Positions 1 through 7,600 of a stretch of 64,000 nucleotides of DNA are shown here, piece after piece. Position 1 is the stretch's first letter, and every line of letters starts with the position of its first letter. The stretch lies in contig JANYAE010000058.1 in the NCBI GenBank assembly GCA_025355105.1, positions 1-64,000 of the forward strand, in the 5' to 3' direction. This stretch comes from Pseudomonadota bacterium (GTDB lineage Bacteria; Pseudomonadota; Gammaproteobacteria; Steroidobacterales; Steroidobacteraceae). The notes beneath the pieces were generated by a model. The model was not told the origin of the DNA. It did no database searches and worked only from the letters and a program-made list of their open reading frames with translations. The position numbers and the translations under genes are program-made.

Positions 1-1213
1 GCGCTTTCGCATCCGCTTCCCGAACGAGGAGCTCGAGGCCGCGCGGCCGCTGCGGACCACGCCGATCTACGAGCGCCTGACGGCCGAGAATGCCGTCTGG
101 GGCGACTACTGCGGCCTCGAGCACGCGCTCTGGTTCGCGCCGAAGGGCACGCGGCCGCGCGAGGACATCACCTTTCGGCGCTCGAACGCCCACGCACACG
201 TCGCCGCCGAGTGCCGCGCGGTGCGCGAGTCGGCCGGGCTGCTCGAGATCTCGAACTACGGCAAGTTCGAGGTCACCGGACCCAAGGCCGCCGAGTGGCT
301 CGGCACGGTAATGGCCAACCGCGTGCCGGCGATCGGCCGCATGGTGCTGACGCCGATGCTCAACGAGCGCGGCCGCCTGATCGGCGACTTCACGATCGCG
401 CGGCTCGCCGAGGAGCGCTTCTTCGTCGTCGGCACCTATGCCGCCGAGGTGTTCTACATGCGCTGGTTCGCGCACACGCTGCCGCCGGCAGGCGTCACGG
501 TGCGGCCCTGCGCGATGGAGTACGTCGGCCTCTCGGTTGCCGGGCCGCGCTCGCGCGACATCCTGCAGCCGCTCGTCAGTGTCGACCTCTCGACCGCGGC
601 GTTTCCGTTCATGTCCTTTCGCCAGGTGGACGTCGGCATGGTGCCGGCCCTGCTCGGCCGCGTCTCGTTCACCGGCGACCTCGGCTACGAGATCTGGGTC
701 ACGACCGACTACCAGCGCGCGCTCTACGACCTCGTGACGGCCGCCGGCCGCGGCGCCGGCCTGAAGCTGGTCGGTGGCCGCACGCTCAACTCGCTGCGCC
801 TCGAGAAGGGCTTCGGCACCTGGGCGCGCGAGTTCCGGCCGATCTACGGGCCGTTCGAGGCCGGCCTCGGCCGCTTCGTCGACCTCAAGAAGGCCGACTT
901 CATCGGCCGCGCGGCGGCGCTCGCCGAACAGGCGAGCGGCGGTGAACGGCGCCTGATCACGCTCGACGTCGCCGCCCAGGACGCCGACGCCATCGGCGAC
1001 GAGCCGATCTACCACGACGGCCAGGTCGTCGGCTGGGTGACCTCCGGCGGCTACGGCCACTCGGTCGCCAAGTCGCTGGCGCTCGGCTACGTCGACAAGT
1101 CGGTGGCGGACGCGACCGGCGGCTTCGAGGTCGAGCTGATCGGCGAACGCCGCGCGGCCACGCGCCTCACGAGCGCCGCCTTTGACCCGGAAGGCAAGCG
1201 GATGCGCGCCTGA
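1..1213 (+). CDS. Dimethylglycine/sarcosine dehydrogenase-like protein, C-terminal part with GcvT-type aminomethyltransferase fold (5' truncated by window edge)
   Basis: Frame open from base 2 (RFRIRFPNEELEAARPLRTTPIYERLTAENAVWGDYCGLEHALWFAPKG...), continuous with the 330 aa ORF; GcvT-like segments (FEVTGPKAAEWL, VSFTGDLGYEIWV, LRLEKGFGTW). Confidence 0.8.
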   Translation, partial: RFRIRFPNEELEAARPLRTTPIYERLTAENAVWGDYCGLEHALWFAPKGTRPREDITFRRSNAHAHVAAECRAVRESAGLLEISNYGKFEVTGPKAAEWLGTVMANRVPAIGRMVLTPMLNERGRLIGDFTIARLAEERFFVVGTYAAEVFYMRWFAHTLPPAGVTVRPCAMEYVGLSVAGPRSRDILQPLVSVDLSTAAFPFMSFRQVDVGMVPALLGRVSFTGDLGYEIWVTTDYQRALYDLVTAAGRGAGLKLVGGRTLNSLRLEKGFGTWAREFRPIYGPFEAGLGRFVDLKKADFIGRAAALAEQASGGERRLITLDVAAQDADAIGDEPIYHDGQVVGWVTSGGYGHSVAKSLALGYVDKSVADATGGFEVELIGERRAATRLTSAAFDPEGKRMRA

Positions 1214-1304
1214 ACCGGCCCGCGCCGCGGCCGGCTTTGACGCCGGCCGCGGCCGCCCGCCAGAATCGGTGCCCGCCCTCTGCGGGCACGAGATCCCAGC
1301 TCCG

Positions 1305-2693
1305 ATGACGCTCCCGGCCGAACAGCTCGCGGCACTCACGGCCATCGTCGGCTCCGCGGCAGTGCGCACCGCCGCCGAGCTGGCCGGGCGCGACCCGGGC
1401 GTCGATCCGCGCAACTTCGGCGCCGCGCTGATGCTGCGCCCGGCGAACACCGCCGAGGTGAGCCGCGTGCTCGCCTACTGCCACGCGGCGCGCATCGGGG
1501 TCGTGCCGCAGGGCGGACGGACCGGCTTGTCCGGCGGCGCGGAATCGGCGCCGGAGCAGGTGATCCTGTCGCTCGACCGCTTCGACCGCATCGAGACGCT
1601 CGACGCCGTGAGCCGCACGGCCGTCGCCGGCGCCGGCGTGACGCTCGGGGCGCTGGCCGCGGCGGCCGCCGAGCAGGGCCTCGCGCCGGGCATCGACCTT
1701 GGCGCCCGCGACAGTGCGACGCTCGGCGGACTGGTGTCGACCAACGCCGGCGGCAACGACGCGTTCCGCTACGGAACCATGCGCGAGCGGGTCCTCGGCC
1801 TCGAGGCGGTGCTCGCCGACGGCAGCGTACTGTCGGCCCTGGCCGAGGTCAGGAAGCGCAACGAGGGCCTCGCGGTCGAGCAGCTGCTGATCGGCGCCGA
1901 GGGCACGCTCGGCGTGGTCACGCGCGTGGCGCTCGCGCTGGTGGCGGCGGACGGCCCGGTGGCGACCGCGCTCGCGGCGGTCGGCGACCTGGCGGCGGCG
2001 GTCGCGCTCGCCGACGCGCTGCGCCGTGCCGTCACGCTCGCCCCGGCAGCGATCGAGCTGATGTCCGGCGGCCATGCGCGCGCGGTCTGCCGCGCCGCCG
2101 GCGCCGGCGCCGGCGAGTTCGAGCCGCTCGCGCGGGCTCCGTACCTCGTGCTGGCGGAGGTCACGGCGGTCACCGCCATGGACGCCGCCGAGGCGCTCGT
2201 GGCGCTGCTCGGCAGCGCGGCCGAGCGCGGCCTGGTGTCGGACGCGATCGTCGCCCAGAACGAGGCGCAGCGCCGCGCCATGTGGCACCTGCGGGAGGAC
2301 TGGGCGATCGACCGCGAGCGTCCGGGCGGGCTCTGGTATGACGTCTCGGTGCCACTCGCGGGCGTCGCCGGCTACCTGGACGGCTGTGCCCGGCGCCTCG
2401 CCGCCCACGACCCGGCGCTCGACCTCGTCGTGATCGGCCACCTCGGCGACGGTAACCTGCACGTCACGGTGAACGCCGCGCGACCACTCAGCGAGCGCTA
2501 CGAGGAGATTGCGCCGCTCGTGACCGACGTGCTGCCGGCGCTCGGCGGCTCGTTCTCGGCCGAGCACGGCGTCGGCCTCGAGAAGAAGGCAACCCTGGCG
2601 CGCCTCAGCTGCCCGACGCGGCTCGCCGTGATGCGCCGCGTCAAGGACGCCCTCGATCCGCACGGAATCCTCAACCCGGGCAAGGTCCTCTAG
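1305..2693 (+). CDS. FAD-binding oxidoreductase (GlcD / D-2-hydroxyglutarate or D-lactate dehydrogenase family)
   Basis: VVPQGGRTGLSGGAE, NAGGNDAFRYGTMRERVLGLEAVLADG, GHLGDGNLHV, EHGVGLEKK motifs; ATG at 1305 in frame. Confidence 0.85.
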   Translation: MTLPAEQLAALTAIVGSAAVRTAAELAGRDPGVDPRNFGAALMLRPANTAEVSRVLAYCHAARIGVVPQGGRTGLSGGAESAPEQVILSLDRFDRIETLDAVSRTAVAGAGVTLGALAAAAAEQGLAPGIDLGARDSATLGGLVSTNAGGNDAFRYGTMRERVLGLEAVLADGSVLSALAEVRKRNEGLAVEQLLIGAEGTLGVVTRVALALVAADGPVATALAAVGDLAAAVALADALRRAVTLAPAAIELMSGGHARAVCRAAGAGAGEFEPLARAPYLVLAEVTAVTAMDAAEALVALLGSAAERGLVSDAIVAQNEAQRRAMWHLREDWAIDRERPGGLWYDVSVPLAGVAGYLDGCARRLAAHDPALDLVVIGHLGDGNLHVTVNAARPLSERYEEIAPLVTDVLPALGGSFSAEHGVGLEKKATLARLSCPTRLAVMRRVKDALDPHGILNPGKVL

Positions 2694-2696
2694 CGA

Positions 2697-3968
2697 TCAC
2701 GGGACCGGCGCGGCGGCCTCGCCGTGCGACCCGTGCCAGCGGATCGGCTCGATCTTCGGCAGCACGAACACCCAGCCGACGAAGCCGATCAGGTTGATCA
2801 CGCCGGCGAGCACGAAGGCACTGACGTAGGAGCCGCCGGTCGCGTCGATCAGGATCCCGGTGATGAACGGCGCGATGATGCCGGGCAGGTTGCCGCAGCT
2901 GTTCTGCACGCCGACCCAGCGTGCCGCCGCCGTCGGGCCGGCCAGGATCTGCGGAATGCCGAAGTAGCCCGGCGACGAGAAGCCCATGAAGAGCTCGAAG
3001 ACGAACAGGCTGATGATGCAGCCCTGGATCGGCAACACCGCCATCCCGACCATGCAGACGATCGAGATCAGGTGCGACACGCCCATCGGCGTCTTGTAGC
3101 CGATGGTCGCCGAGCGGCCGGACCTGACCCAGCGGTCGATGCTCCAGCCGGCCGCCAGCGCCGCCGCGGCGTTGATCGCATAGGCCGCGGTCGCGACCCA
3201 CGCCATCTCGTCGATCGAGAAGCCGCGCACCTTGACGAAGTAGGTCGGCAGCCAGGTGAGGATGAAGTAGAACGTATAGTTGCCCGAGAAATGGCCGATC
3301 GCGGCGCCCCACAGGCCGCGCTGCGCGAGGATCTCGCGCATCGCCGGCGGGTCGACGCTGGCGGCGTGCTTGCGGGTGGTCGGCTCGGCGACGGCCACGC
3401 GGCTCCACGGCAGCAGCCACAGCAGCGACAGGGCGCCGAAGATCACGAACACCGGTCGCCAGCCGAGGCGTGCGGTCAGGAGCCCGCCGGCGAAAGTGCC
3501 GATCGCCGGCCCGAACAGGTAGCCGAAGCCCGTGACGCCGTTGGCGATGCCGATGTGCTCGCGCCGAACGCCGGTGGCGATCAGCTTCGAGGTGCAGGGG
3601 AACGCCACCGACTCGCCGAGCCCGAGCAGCAGCCTGAGGGCGAACAGCGAGGCGAAGCCGCCGACGAAGCCGGTCAGAAGCGTCGCGATCGACCAGATCG
3701 CGGCGCCGAGGGCCAGCACGCGTTTGGCGCCGTAGCGGTCGGCCAGCGCGCCGGCCGGAATCATCGCGAGCACGTAGGTGACGAAGAAGGCCGAGCCGAG
3801 CGCCCCGAATTGCGTGGCCGAGAGGTGCAGCTCGTCCTGCAGCAGCGGGCCGGCGGTGGCGAGGTTGCCGCGGTCGACGTAGTTGATGAACAGCGCTGCT
3901 GCCATCAGCAGCACGAGCCGCACCGGGGACGTCAGCGCGCGCGGCGCCGGAGCATTCGACAACGGCAT
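2697..3968 (-). CDS. MFS transporter (anion:cation symporter-like)
   Basis: Hydrophobic 423 aa protein with multiple TM segments; INYVDRGNLATAGPLLQDELHLS and PAGALADRYGAKRVL MFS motifs. Confidence 0.85.
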   Translation of the reverse strand: MPLSNAPAPRALTSPVRLVLLMAAALFINYVDRGNLATAGPLLQDELHLSATQFGALGSAFFVTYVLAMIPAGALADRYGAKRVLALGAAIWSIATLLTGFVGGFASLFALRLLLGLGESVAFPCTSKLIATGVRREHIGIANGVTGFGYLFGPAIGTFAGGLLTARLGWRPVFVIFGALSLLWLLPWSRVAVAEPTTRKHAASVDPPAMREILAQRGLWGAAIGHFSGNYTFYFILTWLPTYFVKVRGFSIDEMAWVATAAYAINAAAALAAGWSIDRWVRSGRSATIGYKTPMGVSHLISIVCMVGMAVLPIQGCIISLFVFELFMGFSSPGYFGIPQILAGPTAAARWVGVQNSCGNLPGIIAPFITGILIDATGGSYVSAFVLAGVINLIGFVGWVFVLPKIEPIRWHGSHGEAAAPVP

Positions 3969-4055
3969 CTCCCCCCACCCCCGGCCGATGCTACGTGAGG
4001 GGCGCCCGCGGCGCCACGGCGGCAGAGCCGACCTGCCCCGTAAAGCGGCGCGCCG

Positions 4056-5219
4056 TCAGCCGCCGAGCGGCCGCAGCAGGCTGCGCGAGATGATGTGGCG
4101 CTGGATCTCGCTGGTGCCTTCCCAGATGCGCTCGATGCGCGCGTCTCGCCAGATGCGCTCGAGCGGCAGGTCGGACATCAGCCCCATGCCGCCGTGGATC
4201 TGCAGCGCCTCGTCGGCGACCATCGCCAGCATCTCGGTGGCCTTGAGCTTGGCGATCGCCATGTCCATATCGGTGGCGATCTTCTGGTCGAACTTCCAGG
4301 CGGCATCGAGCGTCAGCAGCTCGGCAGCCCGCAGCTCCACCGCCATGTCGGCGAGCTTGAACGACACGCCCTGGAACTTGCCGATCTGCTGGCCGAACTG
4401 CTTCCTCTCGACCGCCCATTGCTGGGCGAGCTCGAGCGCCCGCTCGGCGCGGCCGAGGCAGGTCGAGGCCACCTGCAGGCGCGTCGCGCCGAGCCAGGAG
4501 TTCGCGACCTCGAAGCCCTCGTGGACCCGGCCGAGCACGGCCGACTTCGGCACGCGGCAGTCGTTGAACTCGAGGATGCAGTTGTTGTAGCCGCGGTGCG
4601 AGACGTTCTTGTAGCCCGCGCGCACTTCGAAACCCGGCGTGCCCATGTCGACCAGGAAGGCCGTGATCAGCTTCTTGGTGCCGCGCGGCCCGGTCTCCTC
4701 GCCGGTGGCGGCGAACAGGATCACGAAGTCGGCATGGTCGGCGTGGCTGATGAAGTGCTTGACGCCGTTGATCACGAAGTCGCCGCCCTTCTCGATCGCG
4801 CTCGCCTTCATGCCGCGCACGTCGGAGCCGGCGCCGGGCTCGGTCATCGCCAGGCAGTCGACGCGTTCGCCGCGCACCGACGGCAGCAGGTAGCGCTCGC
4901 GCTGCTCACCCTCGCAGGCGCAGAGGATGTTCGACGGCCGGCCGACGCAGTTGTAGTGGAGCGCATAGCCGGTGCGGCCGAGCTCCTTCTCGTACAGCAC
5001 CCAGGTGACCGTGTCGAGGCCGGCGCCACCGACCTCGGCCGGCATATTCGCCGCATACAGGCCGGCGTCGATCGCCTTGGCCTTGAGCTCGCGGTGCAGC
5101 TCCGGGCGCAACACGCCGGTCTCCTCGATCTCGGCCTCGTGCGGCATCAGCTCGTTGGTCACGAAGTCGCGCGTGGTCTTGATGATGAGGCGCTGCTCGT
5201 CGCTCAGTGAGAAATCCAT
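4056..5219 (-). CDS. Acyl-CoA dehydrogenase family protein
   Basis: AMTEPGAGSDVRGM, RKQFGQQIGKFQGVSFKLADM, QIHGGMGLMSDLPLERIWRDARIERIWEGTSEIQR. Confidence 0.93.
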   Translation of the reverse strand: MDFSLSDEQRLIIKTTRDFVTNELMPHEAEIEETGVLRPELHRELKAKAIDAGLYAANMPAEVGGAGLDTVTWVLYEKELGRTGYALHYNCVGRPSNILCACEGEQRERYLLPSVRGERVDCLAMTEPGAGSDVRGMKASAIEKGGDFVINGVKHFISHADHADFVILFAATGEETGPRGTKKLITAFLVDMGTPGFEVRAGYKNVSHRGYNNCILEFNDCRVPKSAVLGRVHEGFEVANSWLGATRLQVASTCLGRAERALELAQQWAVERKQFGQQIGKFQGVSFKLADMAVELRAAELLTLDAAWKFDQKIATDMDMAIAKLKATEMLAMVADEALQIHGGMGLMSDLPLERIWRDARIERIWEGTSEIQRHIISRSLLRPLGG

Positions 5220-5235
5220 CGTCGTCCCCCTCTCG

Positions 5236-5907
5236 CTAGCCGGCCGGAGCCCGCGCCCGGCCAGGCTTTCGCGCGGCCCGCGCCTCGATGGCGCCGCCGC
5301 CGGTGCGGGCGGCCTCGGCTGCCCAGGCGCGCCACAGCTCGAGCTGCAGCGCGAGTTGTCCGAGCAGCCGTTCGGCCGGCCACTCGGACGGGCTCAGCAC
5401 CGCGCTCGGCGTAAGCCCGTTGATAAAGGTCGTGACCGCGCCCAGCACCTGCGCGCGCACCGGCTGCGGCCAGCCGGGCCATTCCGGCCAGTGCGCCGCG
5501 AAGCTGCGTTCGTAGAGGCGCATGTACTCGCGGTGCACCCACGAGTTGATCCGCTTCAGGCGCCTGTCGGTCGGCACCTGGCCCCAGAAGCCGATCCAGA
5601 ACGCGCACTCGGTGGTGCGCTGCTCGTCGAGCGGCAGCGACTCGGCCAGCAGGTCGAGCAGGCCGATCGGCGCGCCGGCCGAGCGCGCCCCGAGCCGCTC
5701 CTCCATGCGCTTCAGGATGAGGCGCAGCGCAGCGAGGATGATCTCCTGCTTCGAGTCGAAGTAGTGGGCGATCATGCCGGTCGTATAGCCGGCCTCGCGC
5801 GCGATCTTGACGACCGTCGCCTGCTGGAAGCCGTGCTGCGCGACCACGCGGCACGCGACGAGGGCGATCTCGTCGCGTCGTGCCGCGTGGTCGACGATCT
5901 TCGGCAT
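5236..5907 (-). CDS. TetR/AcrR family transcriptional regulator (BetI-like)
   Basis: N-terminal HTH MPKIVDHAARRDEIALVACRVVAQHGFQQATVVKIAREAGYTTGMIAHYFDSKQEIILAAL. Confidence 0.88.
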   Translation of the reverse strand: MPKIVDHAARRDEIALVACRVVAQHGFQQATVVKIAREAGYTTGMIAHYFDSKQEIILAALRLILKRMEERLGARSAGAPIGLLDLLAESLPLDEQRTTECAFWIGFWGQVPTDRRLKRINSWVHREYMRLYERSFAAHWPEWPGWPQPVRAQVLGAVTTFINGLTPSAVLSPSEWPAERLLGQLALQLELWRAWAAEAARTGGGAIEARAARKPGRARAPAG

Positions 5908-5914
5908 GCCGGGA

Positions 5915-7399
5915 TCAGTCCCGCTGCATCGAGATGCCGCGGCCGGCCTCGGCCGGCCGCGGCAGCCCGGCGTGCAGCGCAGCGAGCGCCGCGAGCGCGG
6001 CCAGCACTTTGCCCGGCATCGGCACGGTCTTGCCCGCCCGGGTGTCGACGTGCAACCACATCTGCTCGGCGGTCGCGGCAACCACGTCGTCGCGGCTGCG
6101 GTGCAGGCGGTGGAACAGCCGGAAGCGCTTGGCGTCGACGTCGAGCACCTGGGTGGTGACGTAAATCGACTCGTTCTGGCCGACCTCGCCGAGGTAGCTG
6201 ACGTGGGTCTCGGCGGTGTACGGCGACTGGCCGGCGGCGCGGTAGGCCTCGTCGATGCCGAGCCGGCGCAGCAGCACGTCGACCGCGTCGCCGAACACCT
6301 GGAAGTAGCGGGAGTCGGTCATGTGGCCGTTGTAGTCGATCCACTCCGGCCGGACGGCGGTCTCGACCAGCCGCAGCGGCGCGTCGCTGGCAGCCGATCG
6401 GGCCGCGGCCTTGGCCGCGGCGTCGTTGAATAGGCGCGTCTCCAGCGCCTTGAGCGTGCCGCCCGCGCCGATGTCGAACTGCCGCAGCACCTGCTGGATC
6501 GCGACCAGATAGTCGTCGCGCAGCCGCTCGAGCTCGCGGATCGAGCGGCCGGCGGCCTGCGCCGCGGTGCCGTCGACCATGCGATCGATCAGCTGCTCAG
6601 TGAGCTCCGGTGCCTCGAGCTTGGTCCACGGCCACTTCAGGCACGGTCCGAACTGATGCAGCATGTGGCGCATGCCGGGCTCGCCGCCGGCCAGGTGATA
6701 GATCTGGTTGGTGCCCATCGCGGCCCAGCGCAGGCCCGGCCCGTAGATGATCGACTCGTCGAGCTCGCCGGTGGTCGCGACCCCGTCGTTGACCATGTGC
6801 AGGATCTCGCGCCACAGGGCCTCCTGCAGGCGGTCGGTCAGGTGACCCGGGATTTCCTTGCGGACCTTGAGGGCGTGCATGCCGATGTAGGTGTAGAAGC
6901 GCTTGGCCGCCTCGATCGCCTGCGGCGAGGTCCTGGCGCCGCCGACCAGCTCGACGAGCGGCAGCAGGTAGACCGGGTTGAACGGGTGGCCGACGATCAG
7001 CCGCTCCGGCGCCAGCATGTCCTTCTGCAGGTCGGACGGCATCAGGCCTGAGGTGCTCGAGGCGATCACGACGTCGGCCGGCGCGTGGCGGCTGACCTCG
7101 GCCAGCACCCGCTGCTTGAGCGGCAACTGCTCGGGGATGTTCTCCTGGATGAAGTCAACCTTCGCCGCCATCGCGTTGAGGTCGGTCGTGAACGACAGCT
7201 TGCCCTTCGGCGGCAGCGGCGCCGACGTCAGCCGCGCGAGCGCCGGCTCGGCGTTGGCGACCGCGCCGCGGATCCACGCCTCCATCTCCGGCTTCAGGTC
7301 GGCGGCGATGACGTCGATGCCGAAATGCAGTGCGCGCGCGGCCCAGCCGCCGCCGATCACGCCGGTGCCGAGGAGGCCCAAGGTTTTGACTTGCCGCAT
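5915..7399 (-). CDS. Carnitine 3-dehydrogenase-like (3-hydroxyacyl-CoA dehydrogenase family) fused to a hotdog thioesterase (betainyl-CoA thioesterase-like)
   Basis: Rossmann motif LGLLGTGVIGGGWAARAL, IASSTSGLMPSDLQ, GHPFNPVYLLPLVELV; C-terminal VRPEWIDYNGHMTDSRYFQVFGDAVD is thioesterase-like; single uninterrupted 494 aa ORF. Confidence 0.88.
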   Translation of the reverse strand: MRQVKTLGLLGTGVIGGGWAARALHFGIDVIAADLKPEMEAWIRGAVANAEPALARLTSAPLPPKGKLSFTTDLNAMAAKVDFIQENIPEQLPLKQRVLAEVSRHAPADVVIASSTSGLMPSDLQKDMLAPERLIVGHPFNPVYLLPLVELVGGARTSPQAIEAAKRFYTYIGMHALKVRKEIPGHLTDRLQEALWREILHMVNDGVATTGELDESIIYGPGLRWAAMGTNQIYHLAGGEPGMRHMLHQFGPCLKWPWTKLEAPELTEQLIDRMVDGTAAQAAGRSIRELERLRDDYLVAIQQVLRQFDIGAGGTLKALETRLFNDAAAKAAARSAASDAPLRLVETAVRPEWIDYNGHMTDSRYFQVFGDAVDVLLRRLGIDEAYRAAGQSPYTAETHVSYLGEVGQNESIYVTTQVLDVDAKRFRLFHRLHRSRDDVVAATAEQMWLHVDTRAGKTVPMPGKVLAALAALAALHAGLPRPAEAGRGISMQRD

Positions 7400-7561
7400 G
7401 GTGATGTCACTCCGGCGGCGCCCGGAGGGGCCCGCGTCTTTTTAATCTGAGGACAATAATATAACACGCGCCGGCGGACGGCACGTTCGGGTGCGAGCTC
7501 GGAAAATAGAGTCAAGCCGCAGGCGGCGCGCCCCGCGCCCGGCCGGATGGCCGGGTGGGGG

Positions 7562-7587
7562 GCTGGCGGGCCGGACGGCCCGCCAGC
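7562..7587 (-). terminator. Terminator-like hairpin downstream of TonB receptor gene
   Basis: Perfect 11-bp inverted repeat gCTGGCGGGCC-GGAC-GGCCCGCCAGc just 3' of the stop; no clear U-tract. Confidence 0.45.
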
Positions 7588-7600
7588 ACATCACATCGCT

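Noticed and set aside
1167-2663. 498-aa minus-strand ORF antisense to the FAD oxidoreductase
   Set aside because: Shadow ORF; plus-strand product has full GlcD-family motifs.
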